5,120 nucleotides of DNA from Acidobacteriota bacterium (GTDB lineage Bacteria > Acidobacteriota > Terriglobia > Terriglobales > Acidobacteriaceae): assembly GCA_021793595.1 (NCBI GenBank), contig JAJYSL010000324.1, positions 1 through 5,120 on the forward strand, read 5' to 3'. The translations under genes and the position numbers were made by a program. The notes under the pieces were generated by a model, which worked only from the letters and a program-made list of their open reading frames with translations, was not told the origin of the DNA and made no database searches. This document shows positions 1-4,792 of this stretch, piece by piece. Numbering within the stretch: the first letter of the stretch is position 1; every line of letters starts with the position of its first letter.

Positions 1-132
1 GATGTTCTCCGGGGAAGGCATTCCTTGCGCTGTGACCTTTCCTTTCACATCTCCTGCCCAGGCGAAACTTGCGAGATATCCCAGGGTAAGTAAAACGATG
101 GCCGATAAAATAGTCCTCTTAGACTTAGTCAT
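1..132 (-). CDS. Exported protein, N-terminal fragment (probable plastocyanin/cupredoxin-like)
   Basis: Only the first 44 codons are present; the gene continues past the left edge. The translation begins MTKSKRTILSAIVLLTLG and shows a classic Sec signal peptide: a basic n-region (K3, K5, R6), a hydrophobic core at about residues 8-23, and a likely signal peptidase I site after A26 (AWA|GDV). The mature start reads GDVKGKVTAQGMPSPENI. A GxVxGxV opening like this is familiar from periplasmic plastocyanin-like or 'methylamine utilization'-type copper proteins, but the copper ligands would lie outside the window, so the family is an inference. Two ATGs are available, at 138 and 132. AGGAG at 141-145 lies only 2 nt from the first and 8 nt from the second, so 132 is preferred. 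The gene follows usp1 on the same strand after 34 bp and is probably co-transcribed with it. Confidence 0.6.
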   Translation of the reverse strand, partial: MTKSKRTILSAIVLLTLGYLASFAWAGDVKGKVTAQGMPSPENI

Positions 133-140
133 TTTCATAT

Positions 141-145
141 CTCCT
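141..145 (-). promoter_or_regulatory. Ribosome binding site AGGAG deciding the start of the exported protein
   Basis: On the minus strand the order is AGGAG, ATATGAAA, ATG. The 8-nt spacing favours the ATG at 132 over the ATG at 138, which is only 2 nt away. Confidence 0.6.
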
Positions 146-156
146 ACTTGAAGTAG
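144..156. repeat. Short perfect palindrome CTACTT-G-AAGTAG
   Basis: Two 6-bp arms with a single central base lie in the 34-bp gap between usp1 and the exported-protein gene and overlap that gene's Shine-Dalgarno sequence by two bases. It could be an operator or could limit ribosome access, but one 13-bp palindrome may also be chance. Confidence 0.35.
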
Positions 157-166
157 TTGGGTTGGT

Positions 167-1129
167 TTAGTCGGTAGTTACAGTCTCTACATGTGCATTC
201 CGATCTTGCGTAGAATGTCTTGGAACACTGTGCCATGCCGACTCCTGTTTCAGTACCAACACTGGACATGGAGATTCGCATAGGACCCGGTATGCCGTCC
301 CTGGAATAAAGCGGGCATCAAAGGCATAGTGCGCGGAAGCTCCAAGAATCATCATGTCCGCCGCATGCTGTTTCGCATAGGCAAGAATCGATTCCGTCGG
401 CTGACCGTACACCACTTCGCACACCGGCCTGGATTTGCCGACGCGCCTTACCGCTGCCAGGTCCTCAAGCATCCTGTTGACATTTGCACGAACTGGGCCT
501 GTCGTGGGATGCGCTGAGACGACGTTTGGAAGCACATGGAGCAGTGTTATGTCCGCGCCATGAACTTCAGCCACGCTCAGGGCAAATTCCGCCATCCGTC
601 GAGAATCGTGGTCCAGGGAAGCGGCAAACACGATCCGCATATGTCGCCTGACCGAGGTTTCCCCTGGTACTACTTTCGGTCCCGCAGAGAGTACAGGGAT
701 ATCCATGTGGTGAAAGAGGGATTCGGCGATCGACCCAAGAATATGGAGATGGAATTTCGCTTTTCCATGGGAGCCTGCGATCAAGCGATCTGCTTTCCAT
801 TCACCGGAGAGTTTTATTATTTCCGTGACTGTGTCGCCCGCGACCAAGTGAGAAGAGCTTCGGATCCCGGCAGCTTGCGTTTCAGCGACCGCTTTTTCCA
901 GCTTCGTTTCCGCCGATTTCCGCGTCCGCGCCGGATCGCAATTTACCATCAAAACGGGATCGATGAGAGAAGCATTCGGATTCGGCAATACATGCACAAT
1001 CCGCAGTTCTGCTTTGTAAGCCAGTGCCTGCTGCTTTGCGACCGGAAGCATGAACCCTAAGTCTGTGAGGTCTGTGGCCAGAAGAATGCGGCGTGGGCTG
1101 GCCCATCTCCGGAGCTGACTCGTGGACAT
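167..1129 (-). CDS. Tandem-domain universal stress protein (UspA family)
   Basis: A 320-residue cytoplasmic protein made of two fused UspA domains, at about residues 12-150 and 164-294. The family binds ATP or related nucleotides and helps cells survive starvation, hypoxia or other stress; the exact role here is unknown. Domain 1 opens with the beta-1 motif ILLATD (15-20) and carries the full nucleotide-binding signature G-x2-G-x9-G-S (G119, G122, G132, S133). Domain 2 opens with RIVFAASLD (165-173), but its signature is degraded: GASA at 263-266, one residue too many, then PGT at 276-278. Only the first half is therefore predicted to bind ATP. The start at 1129 is chosen because GGAGG lies 6 nt upstream. 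An in-frame ATG at 1153 has no ribosome binding site and would fall upstream of the proposed transcription start. A palindromic Crp/Fnr-type site sits about 80 bp upstream, and the exported protein follows 34 bp downstream. Confidence 0.93.
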   Translation of the reverse strand: MSTSQLRRWASPRRILLATDLTDLGFMLPVAKQQALAYKAELRIVHVLPNPNASLIDPVLMVNCDPARTRKSAETKLEKAVAETQAAGIRSSSHLVAGDTVTEIIKLSGEWKADRLIAGSHGKAKFHLHILGSIAESLFHHMDIPVLSAGPKVVPGETSVRRHMRIVFAASLDHDSRRMAEFALSVAEVHGADITLLHVLPNVVSAHPTTGPVRANVNRMLEDLAAVRRVGKSRPVCEVVYGQPTESILAYAKQHAADMMILGASAHYAFDARFIPGTAYRVLCESPCPVLVLKQESAWHSVPRHSTQDRNAHVETVTTD

Positions 1130-1135
1130 AGGAAA

Positions 1136-1140
1136 CCTCC
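1136..1140 (-). promoter_or_regulatory. Ribosome binding site GGAGG of usp1
   Basis: The minus strand reads GGAGG, TTTCCT, ATG. The 6-nt spacing fixes the start at 1129 rather than at the upstream in-frame ATG at 1153. Confidence 0.8.
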
Positions 1141-1151
1141 TGAATGTACAC

Positions 1152-1157
1152 ATTGTC
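1152..1157 (-). promoter_or_regulatory. Candidate -10 element (GACAAT) of usp1
   Basis: GACAAT is centred 54 bp from the centre of the palindrome at 1201-1216, the same distance as the TATGAT candidate of usp2 from its palindrome. It would start transcription near 1145 and place the regulator at about -63.5, close to a class I activator position. The hexamer is an imperfect match and no good -35 is seen, so the evidence is mainly the matching geometry. Confidence 0.35.
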
Positions 1158-1200
1158 GAGCCAGGAGATATTTCTGGATGTATTGACTAACATATATCTC

Positions 1201-1216
1201 TGTGATTTCTATCACG
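1201..1216. promoter_or_regulatory. Crp/Fnr-type operator TGTGA-N6-TCACG upstream of usp1
   Basis: The sequence TGTGATTTCTATCACG is a near-perfect inverted repeat with the CRP-consensus spacing of 6; its core GTGAT-N4-ATCAC is fully symmetric. It lies in the 180-bp gap between the regulator's stop and the usp1 start, about 80 bp from that start. Read on the minus strand it is CGTGAT-N4-ATCACA, the same outline as the site at 3092-3107. The obvious candidate ligand is the regulator encoded at 1310-2017. Binding is inferred. Confidence 0.7.
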
Positions 1217-1229
1217 CCGAAGTTTCGGC
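1216..1229. repeat. Inverted repeat GCCGAA-GT-TTCGGC next to the operator
   Basis: Perfect 6-bp arms separated by 2 bp directly adjoin the usp1 operator, sharing base 1216. In the transcript of the upstream regulator gene it could form a short hairpin, but no U-run follows, so it is not a convincing intrinsic terminator. A second protein-binding site is possible. Confidence 0.35.
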
Positions 1230-1309
1230 AGGGTATGCTCCGCGCGGCGTGAGCGCTTGGTTCGCATTGGGTGGGAAATTTCCTGCCGCCGCCGTTGGTC
1301 CGCTTCCTG

Positions 1310-2017
1310 TCAGATGAGCAACTCTAAAACATCCTTGCGAAGTATGGTAATGCTGGCCCCATGGATCGCAATGATCTCTTTATGCTTCATTTCATTCAAT
1401 ATCCGTGTGACAGACTCACGTGTTGTTCCCAGCATGCTGGCGAGTTCTTCATGTGTGAGCGACAGGGTAAAGCACAGCTTTGGATCCTTCTGCTCAGCCG
1501 CCATTTCAAGCAATAAGCTGGCAATTCTCCCAGAGATTGAAGCAGAGAGAACAAGTCGGGCCGCAGCACTCAGTGCATCGCGATATTTCCTGTTGAGCAT
1601 CCTCGCCGCGTGCATACTACCTTCGATATGGTGCTCGATAAAATGAAGGAGGTCCTTGCTCTGGAAGGATTTCACCTGCACCGGATCGAGTGCCTGCGCG
1701 GTAGTTGAGTAAGACATGTCTGAGATGGCTGCGCTTAACCCAAGCACATCTCCCGGCTTGGCGATTCTCATAAGGAGTGTCTTCCCATCCTTCGAGGAGG
1801 CTGTCAGCTTTACGTGGCCCTTACACAGGACGTACACGCCGCGCGCGGGTTGCGCCTCGAAAAATAGGGTACCGCCGGGCGGAACCATCATGTGCATCCC
1901 GAGAGCGTCGAACTCGACCAGGGCCTGTGGAGACAAATTGCAGAACCAGTCCTCATGCCTGTCCGTGCATGTAGTGCAATTTTCCATGTGCATTTTGTTG
2001 GAGCATTGGTCGGCCAT
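1310..2017 (-). CDS. Crp/Fnr-family transcriptional regulator, FNR-like with N-terminal cysteine cluster
   Basis: A 235-residue one-component DNA-binding regulator, close to FNR in length (250). The order is: N-terminal cysteine cluster (C14-x2-C17-x8-C26), cyclic-nucleotide-type beta-roll (about 35-125), long dimerisation helix (about 128-160), and winged helix-turn-helix (about 186-232). The recognition helix TTRESVTRIL holds R200, E201 and R205 at the positions of the three DNA-contacting residues of E. coli CRP, with T204 where FNR has Ser. The positions matching CRP's cAMP ligands Glu72 and Arg82 are L94 and S104, so cAMP binding is unlikely. Aligned by the shared QAL segment, FNR's fourth cluster ligand Cys122 corresponds to K116; C65 in the beta-roll is a possible substitute. 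The start at 2017 is chosen for GGAGG 4 nt upstream; in-frame candidates at 2032 (ATG) and 2041 (TTG) lack one. Three matching palindromes near its neighbours suggest it controls them. The sensed signal (oxygen, redox or NO) is inferred. Confidence 0.92.
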   Translation of the reverse strand: MADQCSNKMHMENCTTCTDRHEDWFCNLSPQALVEFDALGMHMMVPPGGTLFFEAQPARGVYVLCKGHVKLTASSKDGKTLLMRIAKPGDVLGLSAAISDMSYSTTAQALDPVQVKSFQSKDLLHFIEHHIEGSMHAARMLNRKYRDALSAAARLVLSASISGRIASLLLEMAAEQKDPKLCFTLSLTHEELASMLGTTRESVTRILNEMKHKEIIAIHGASITILRKDVLELLI

Positions 2018-2021
2018 ATCT

Positions 2022-2026
2022 CCTCC
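2022..2026 (-). promoter_or_regulatory. Ribosome binding site GGAGG of the Crp/Fnr regulator
   Basis: The minus strand reads GGAGG, AGAT, ATG. The 4-nt spacing is a little short but is the only Shine-Dalgarno match among the in-frame starts, and it sets the start at 2017. The other 70-odd bases up to the usp2 stop hold no operator of the GTGA-N6-TCAC type; a loose TAGTAT -10-like string occurs near 2044-2049 without a -35. Confidence 0.6.
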
Positions 2027-2113
2027 AGGCATTGCGGGCAACTTATACTATCAAAATCAGGAGGAGAGAGTCGTGAAACTTCCTGCCAGGCTCCCATCTC
2101 CCATCTCTCATAA

Positions 2114-3016
2114 TCAGGCGGGTGCGCTCTTATGGTTTGCATGGTGTCCTACCTGCGTGGGGTGCGGAGCTTGGATGTCGCGCAGGACCATGGCCGGACA
2201 GCGAGACATGCGTAAGATCTTCGCCATAATTCCAGACCGCAGGTGGGTGAGCAACTCGCCGCTGCGATGGACACTCATCACGAGCAGGTCTGCTTGCGTG
2301 TCCTCCACCATGCGGATGATTTCTTTCGCGGGTTCCCCATAGCGGATCAGACATTGCGGTTTTACTGTCAGCCAGGCCTCGCGGCCCATCATCTTTTCTA
2401 TGGCCTCGAACTGATCTTCAGAGGGGTACTGGATGCCTTCTTCTCTCACAGTGAAAATAGTCAGGCGCGCCTGATGACCGGAAGCAATGTTGCCAGCCAG
2501 GCGTGCAGCCTCGGTCACTCCTGCTGCCGTGTCGCACGCCAGCATCAGATGTTTCCAGGGAATGTTTTTTTTCGCCATCGCTGCGGCCTGGGGCCCCACC
2601 ACGATGACCGGACGGTCCGACTTGCGGATTACCGCCTCTGCGACCGACCCCAATAGAAGGCGCGCCATCCCACTGAGTCCCTGGGTGCCGACGACAATAC
2701 AGGCGGCGTTCAGTTCGTCCGCAAGATGGATCAGTTGGTGGGCCGCAGTGCCCATGACAAGGGTACTCTCAATTTTTAGGCCACTGCCCCGCAGTTTTTT
2801 TTCTACGGCATTCACTTGGTCCTTGAGTTCCTGTTTCTGGATTTGCAGCAAAGCGAAGGAGTCATCTGGAACGATCGGCATAACATAAATCAGGTGTAAA
2901 GATTTCGATTCTTCCAGGGCCAGGTCCGTCGCATAATCCGTCACGGACCTGGATAGCTGAGAAAAATCTGTCCCGACCACGATAGGGCCTTGCATGAATG
3001 TTGATCCTATATTCAT
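2114..3016 (-). CDS. Tandem-domain universal stress protein (UspA family)
   Basis: A 300-residue protein of two UspA domains, at about residues 9-142 and 154-280. Domain 1 begins GPIVVGTDFS (10-19) and has the intact ATP-binding signature G-x2-G-x9-G-S (G110, G113, G123, S124), followed by the typical strand DRPVIVV. Domain 2 keeps the fold signature (HLMLACD at 156-162, CPAMVL at 273-278), but its loop is degraded, with S248 and R251 where the two glycines should be, so it probably does not bind nucleotide. The tail after 280 is polar and His-rich. The start at 3016 has AGGGGG 8 nt upstream; an alternative ATG at 2995, with AGGA 9 nt upstream, would shorten it by 7 residues. It is divergent from the phosphotransacylase and lies 96 bp upstream of the Crp/Fnr gene, possibly in one transcript. 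Its promoter region holds a Crp/Fnr-type palindrome about 83 bp from the start. Confidence 0.93.
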   Translation of the reverse strand: MNIGSTFMQGPIVVGTDFSQLSRSVTDYATDLALEESKSLHLIYVMPIVPDDSFALLQIQKQELKDQVNAVEKKLRGSGLKIESTLVMGTAAHQLIHLADELNAACIVVGTQGLSGMARLLLGSVAEAVIRKSDRPVIVVGPQAAAMAKKNIPWKHLMLACDTAAGVTEAARLAGNIASGHQARLTIFTVREEGIQYPSEDQFEAIEKMMGREAWLTVKPQCLIRYGEPAKEIIRMVEDTQADLLVMSVHRSGELLTHLRSGIMAKILRMSRCPAMVLRDIQAPHPTQVGHHANHKSAPA

Positions 3017-3042
3017 AGATTGATCCCCCTTCCCAACGGAAA

Positions 3043-3048
3043 ATCATA
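3043..3048 (-). promoter_or_regulatory. Candidate -10 element TATGAT of usp2
   Basis: TATGAT differs from the consensus TATAAT at one base. It predicts transcription from about 3036, a 20-nt leader containing AGGGGG, and an activator site centred at about -63.5. No good -35 is seen, as expected for an activator-dependent promoter. Confidence 0.5.
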
Positions 3049-3091
3049 GGAGGGTGTGGACCGGTAGCCAGTGATAAGACCTACGGCGGTA

Positions 3092-3107
3092 CGTGATGCC
3101 GATCACA
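3092..3107. promoter_or_regulatory. Crp/Fnr-type operator CGTGA-N6-TCACA (usp2 side)
   Basis: The sequence CGTGATGCCGATCACA has the symmetric core GTGAT-N4-ATCAC. It matches the usp1 site in both flanks and core when that site is read on the minus strand. It lies 54 bp from the usp2 -10 candidate, centre to centre. The regulator at 1310-2017 is the likely binder, by inference. Confidence 0.7.
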
Positions 3108-3185
3108 TGCGTCGAGCAAGGCGGTTCCAGGACAGTGCGGACTAAGCCTCCCTTCGGTCGCCGTGCCAATCGACGAGCGCTCCGT

Positions 3186-3201
3186 AGTGACGACCGTCAC
3201 A
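3186..3201. promoter_or_regulatory. Crp/Fnr-type operator AGTGA-N6-TCACA (pta side)
   Basis: The sequence AGTGACGACCGTCACA has a core GTGAC-N4-GTCAC that is symmetric but differs from the other two sites at the inner base pair. Its centre is 31 bp before a TATCCT -10 candidate, which puts it at about -40.5, a class II activator position overlapping the -35 region of the phosphotransacylase promoter. Confidence 0.65.
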
Positions 3202-3221
3202 GGAGAATCTCTGCAACACAG

Positions 3222-3227
3222 TATCCT
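3222..3227 (+). promoter_or_regulatory. Candidate -10 element TATCCT of the phosphotransacylase gene
   Basis: TATCCT lies 31 bp after the operator centre and predicts transcription from about 3234 with a leader of about 77 nt. An overlapping AT-rich alternative, TAATAT, lies at 3228-3233, so the exact start is uncertain. Confidence 0.4.
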
Positions 3228-3310
3228 TAATATTGGGAGTGAAGGAAAGGCGGTCCGGGCCAGACTTAAACAAGTACGTCCCATGAAATTGAACACAGCA
3301 AACGTGAAAG

Positions 3311-4261
3311 ATGGCACGAATGTCTATGGGAAATAATCCTCCTGTTTGTCGCTTCGATGTACTTGTGGAACGCGCCATGCAACTCCCTGCTATTCCGGTC
3401 GCAGTTTGCTATCCATTGACAAGGGTCGCATTGGAAGGCGCCCTGGAGTCCGCAACTTGCGGCTTGATTCGCCCGATCCTGGTTGGACCGAGAGGCAGAA
3501 TCGAACATATGGCCAAGACGGAAGCGCTCAATATCGAACTGTGCGAGTGTGTCGATGTCGCCGATGAAATGGAGGCAGCAAGGGTCTCCGTCGAGTTGTG
3601 TCGTTCCGGTCATGCAGACGCATTGATGAAAGGCAGTCTACACACGGATGTTTTCATGCGTCCCGTGCTGGCCAGGGAAACTGGGCTTCGCACCGCGCGT
3701 AGAGTCAGCCATATCTTTGTCATGGAAACGCCATCCTATTCTCGTATCCTGCTGATCACAGATGCTGCGATCAACATCCTGCCGAGCCTGGAAGACAAAG
3801 TCGATATTGTGCAGAACGCGATCGATCTTGCCCACGTTCTCGGAGTGCCGGAACCCAAAGTAGCGGTCCTTTCGGCGGTGGAAACGGTCCACTCCAACAT
3901 CGTCTCCACCCTGCATGCCGCAGCCCTTTGTAAAATGGCGGAGCGGGGCCAGATCAAGGGCGGCGTCCTGGATGGCCCGCTCGCATTCGATACCGCCGTC
4001 AGCCCGGAAGCGATCCGGATCACGCATTTGATTTCTTCGGTTGCGGGGCAAGCGGACATCGTCGTAGTCCCCGATCTTGAGTCCGGCAACATGCTGGCGA
4101 AGCAACTGGAATATCTTGGCGGCGCGAGTCTGGCTGGAATTGTCACCGGGGCCTCCGTCCCCATCATTCTTACCAGCCGCGCGGATTCGGCCAAGACGCG
4201 CATGACGTCCGCTGCCATCGCTCTGCTGATGCATTTGAGCGAGGTGAAGATGTCCTGCTAG
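3311..4261 (+). CDS. Phosphate acetyl/butyryltransferase (PTA_PTB family)
   Basis: A 316-residue cytoplasmic enzyme expected to exchange CoA and phosphate on a short acyl group (acyl-CoA + Pi to acyl phosphate + CoA). It is the size of phosphate butyryltransferases and short Pta proteins, and most like the stand-alone 'phosphate acetyltransferase' domain often annotated with enoyl-CoA hydratase fusions. Family motifs appear in order: PVAVCYP-like start (29-35), MKGSLHT (106-112), ITDAAINI (149-156), LSAVE (187-191), DGPLAFDTAVS (221-231), PDLESGNMLAK (254-264), and TSRADSAKTR (288-297). S289-R290 of the last match the catalytic Ser-Arg pair described for Methanosarcina Pta. Acetyl versus butyryl preference cannot be told. 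The start at 3311 is the first possible, since TGA at 3305 closes the frame; it has no clear Shine-Dalgarno, and ATGs at 3320 and 3326 are alternatives. No acetate kinase gene follows. A Crp/Fnr-type site at about -40 suggests activation under the regulator's signal. Confidence 0.92.
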   Translation: MARMSMGNNPPVCRFDVLVERAMQLPAIPVAVCYPLTRVALEGALESATCGLIRPILVGPRGRIEHMAKTEALNIELCECVDVADEMEAARVSVELCRSGHADALMKGSLHTDVFMRPVLARETGLRTARRVSHIFVMETPSYSRILLITDAAINILPSLEDKVDIVQNAIDLAHVLGVPEPKVAVLSAVETVHSNIVSTLHAAALCKMAERGQIKGGVLDGPLAFDTAVSPEAIRITHLISSVAGQADIVVVPDLESGNMLAKQLEYLGGASLAGIVTGASVPIILTSRADSAKTRMTSAAIALLMHLSEVKMSC

Positions 4262-4329
4262 CCATCATCGGAGAACCGCTTCGTTCACTTACCGGCAATG
4301 GTCCCGATTCAGTAGTAAGACAGGGATCT

Positions 4330-4791
4330 TCACGACTCGTTTGGGGAACCATCGCTGACTTTCATGCGTCGCATCTCGCCCATGAGATGCGTGCCCGGTG
4401 CGACTGTATTGAATACGGTGCCGTATTTCTTCACATTTTCGTGCAGCAATTGTAGGCGGTGGTCCGATTCATCGGTGTCCACAAGAGTCTCATAATGAAT
4501 CGACCCCATCTTGGGAGGCACGTCTTGCCGCACGCCATCCACATGCACTTCAACACTCCGAAGAGAGAAATTCAGTATAGGTATGACCCGTTCGATGCCT
4601 TTGATCATGCCGGCCGACAATGCGGCCAGCAGAAGTTCTGCTGGATTGAACGCATCCGGATTGCCGACCAAATCTGTATCGAGTGCAATCTCGGCATTCT
4701 TACAGCATGAGATGCTGCTGTGTGCATCAGTCCGTTTGGATTGGACATGGAAGGTCATCTTCCGGTCGCTTCTGACTTTGCGTGCTGGCAT
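4330..4791 (-). CDS. OsmC-family protein lacking both usual catalytic cysteines
   Basis: From the ATG at 4791 this is 153 residues, a normal length for the OsmC/Ohr/YhfA superfamily, whose cysteine-active members reduce organic hydroperoxides. The core helix motif NPAELLLAALSAG (49-61), the middle strand VEVHVDGVR (80-88) and the C-terminal KKYGTVFNTV (121-130) place it in the family. The two cysteine positions, normally LLxALxxC and KYCxVxNT, are G61 and G124, so thiol peroxidase activity is not expected. C29-C30 form an N-terminal pair outside the usual active site. The start is uncertain. The ATG at 4791 has no Shine-Dalgarno but lies one base after the TAA of an upstream open frame (TAA-C-ATG), which could allow translational coupling. 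An ATG at 4758 would give 142 residues, and the frame stays open upstream to a TAG near 4920. It converges with the phosphotransacylase gene; the 68 bp between the stops show no clear terminator. Confidence 0.85.
   Translation of the reverse strand: MPARKVRSDRKMTFHVQSKRTDAHSSISCCKNAEIALDTDLVGNPDAFNPAELLLAALSAGMIKGIERVIPILNFSLRSVEVHVDGVRQDVPPKMGSIHYETLVDTDESDHRLQLLHENVKKYGTVFNTVAPGTHLMGEMRRMKVSDGSPNES
4370..4391. repeat. Inverted repeat with 8-bp arms in the 3' end of the OsmC gene
   Basis: CGCATCTC (4370-4377) and GAGATGCG (4384-4391) are perfectly complementary around a 6-nt loop. It lies in codons for the last 25 or so residues of the OsmC protein and about 110 bp after the phosphotransacylase stop. 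No T-run follows on either strand, so a terminator call is not justified; it could slow read-through between the convergent genes. Confidence 0.4.
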
Positions 4792-4792
4792 G

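Larger units (their letters stand above)
3017..3310. promoter_or_regulatory. Divergent regulatory region between usp2 and the phosphotransacylase gene
   Basis: These 294 bp separate two divergently transcribed genes and carry two GTGA-N6-TCAC palindromes (3092-3107 and 3186-3201), whose centres are 94 bp apart, about nine helical turns. Candidate -10 elements face outwards from each. Minus-strand open frames of about 78 codons cross the region but have no ribosome binding site or recognisable domain, so it is treated as non-coding. Confidence 0.75.

Noticed and set aside
31..49. TGTGA and TCACA separated by 9 bp near the left edge
   Set aside because: The spacing is 9 rather than 6, and it lies inside the coding sequence of the exported protein.
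536..1060. A 174-codon plus-strand open frame opposite usp1
   Set aside because: It lies wholly antisense to a clear two-domain UspA gene. The translation is rich in Arg, Phe and Cys without any domain, as expected from a shadow frame.
1274..1283. Palindrome GGAAATTTCC
   Set aside because: A 10-bp AT-centred palindrome is common by chance and has no positional support.
1406..1420. TGTGA-N5-TCACG
   Set aside because: The spacing is 5 rather than 6, and it encodes the regulator's own recognition helix (RESVT), so codon constraint explains it.
2091..2104. Tandem repeat CTCCCAT x2 between usp2 and the regulator gene
   Set aside because: Two 7-bp copies are too short to separate from chance and match no known element.
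1716..2342. A 208-codon plus-strand open frame across the Crp/Fnr and usp2 genes
   Set aside because: It is antisense to parts of two confidently identified genes and shows no recognisable motif.
2243..2888. Two overlapping plus-strand open frames (137 and 133 codons) opposite usp2
   Set aside because: Both are antisense to an intact UspA gene and are explained by its codon pattern.
3081..3378. Minus-strand open frames of 78 codons in the divergent region
   Set aside because: They have no ribosome binding site or domain and overlap the operators and promoter elements.
3638..4234. A 198-codon minus-strand open frame and a 160-codon one opposite the phosphotransacylase gene
   Set aside because: The plus strand carries every PTA_PTB motif in order, and the minus-strand translations have composition typical of antisense frames.
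4262..4329. Possible terminator between the convergent genes
   Set aside because: Only a 4-bp GAAC/GTTC stem is seen, with no T-run on either strand.
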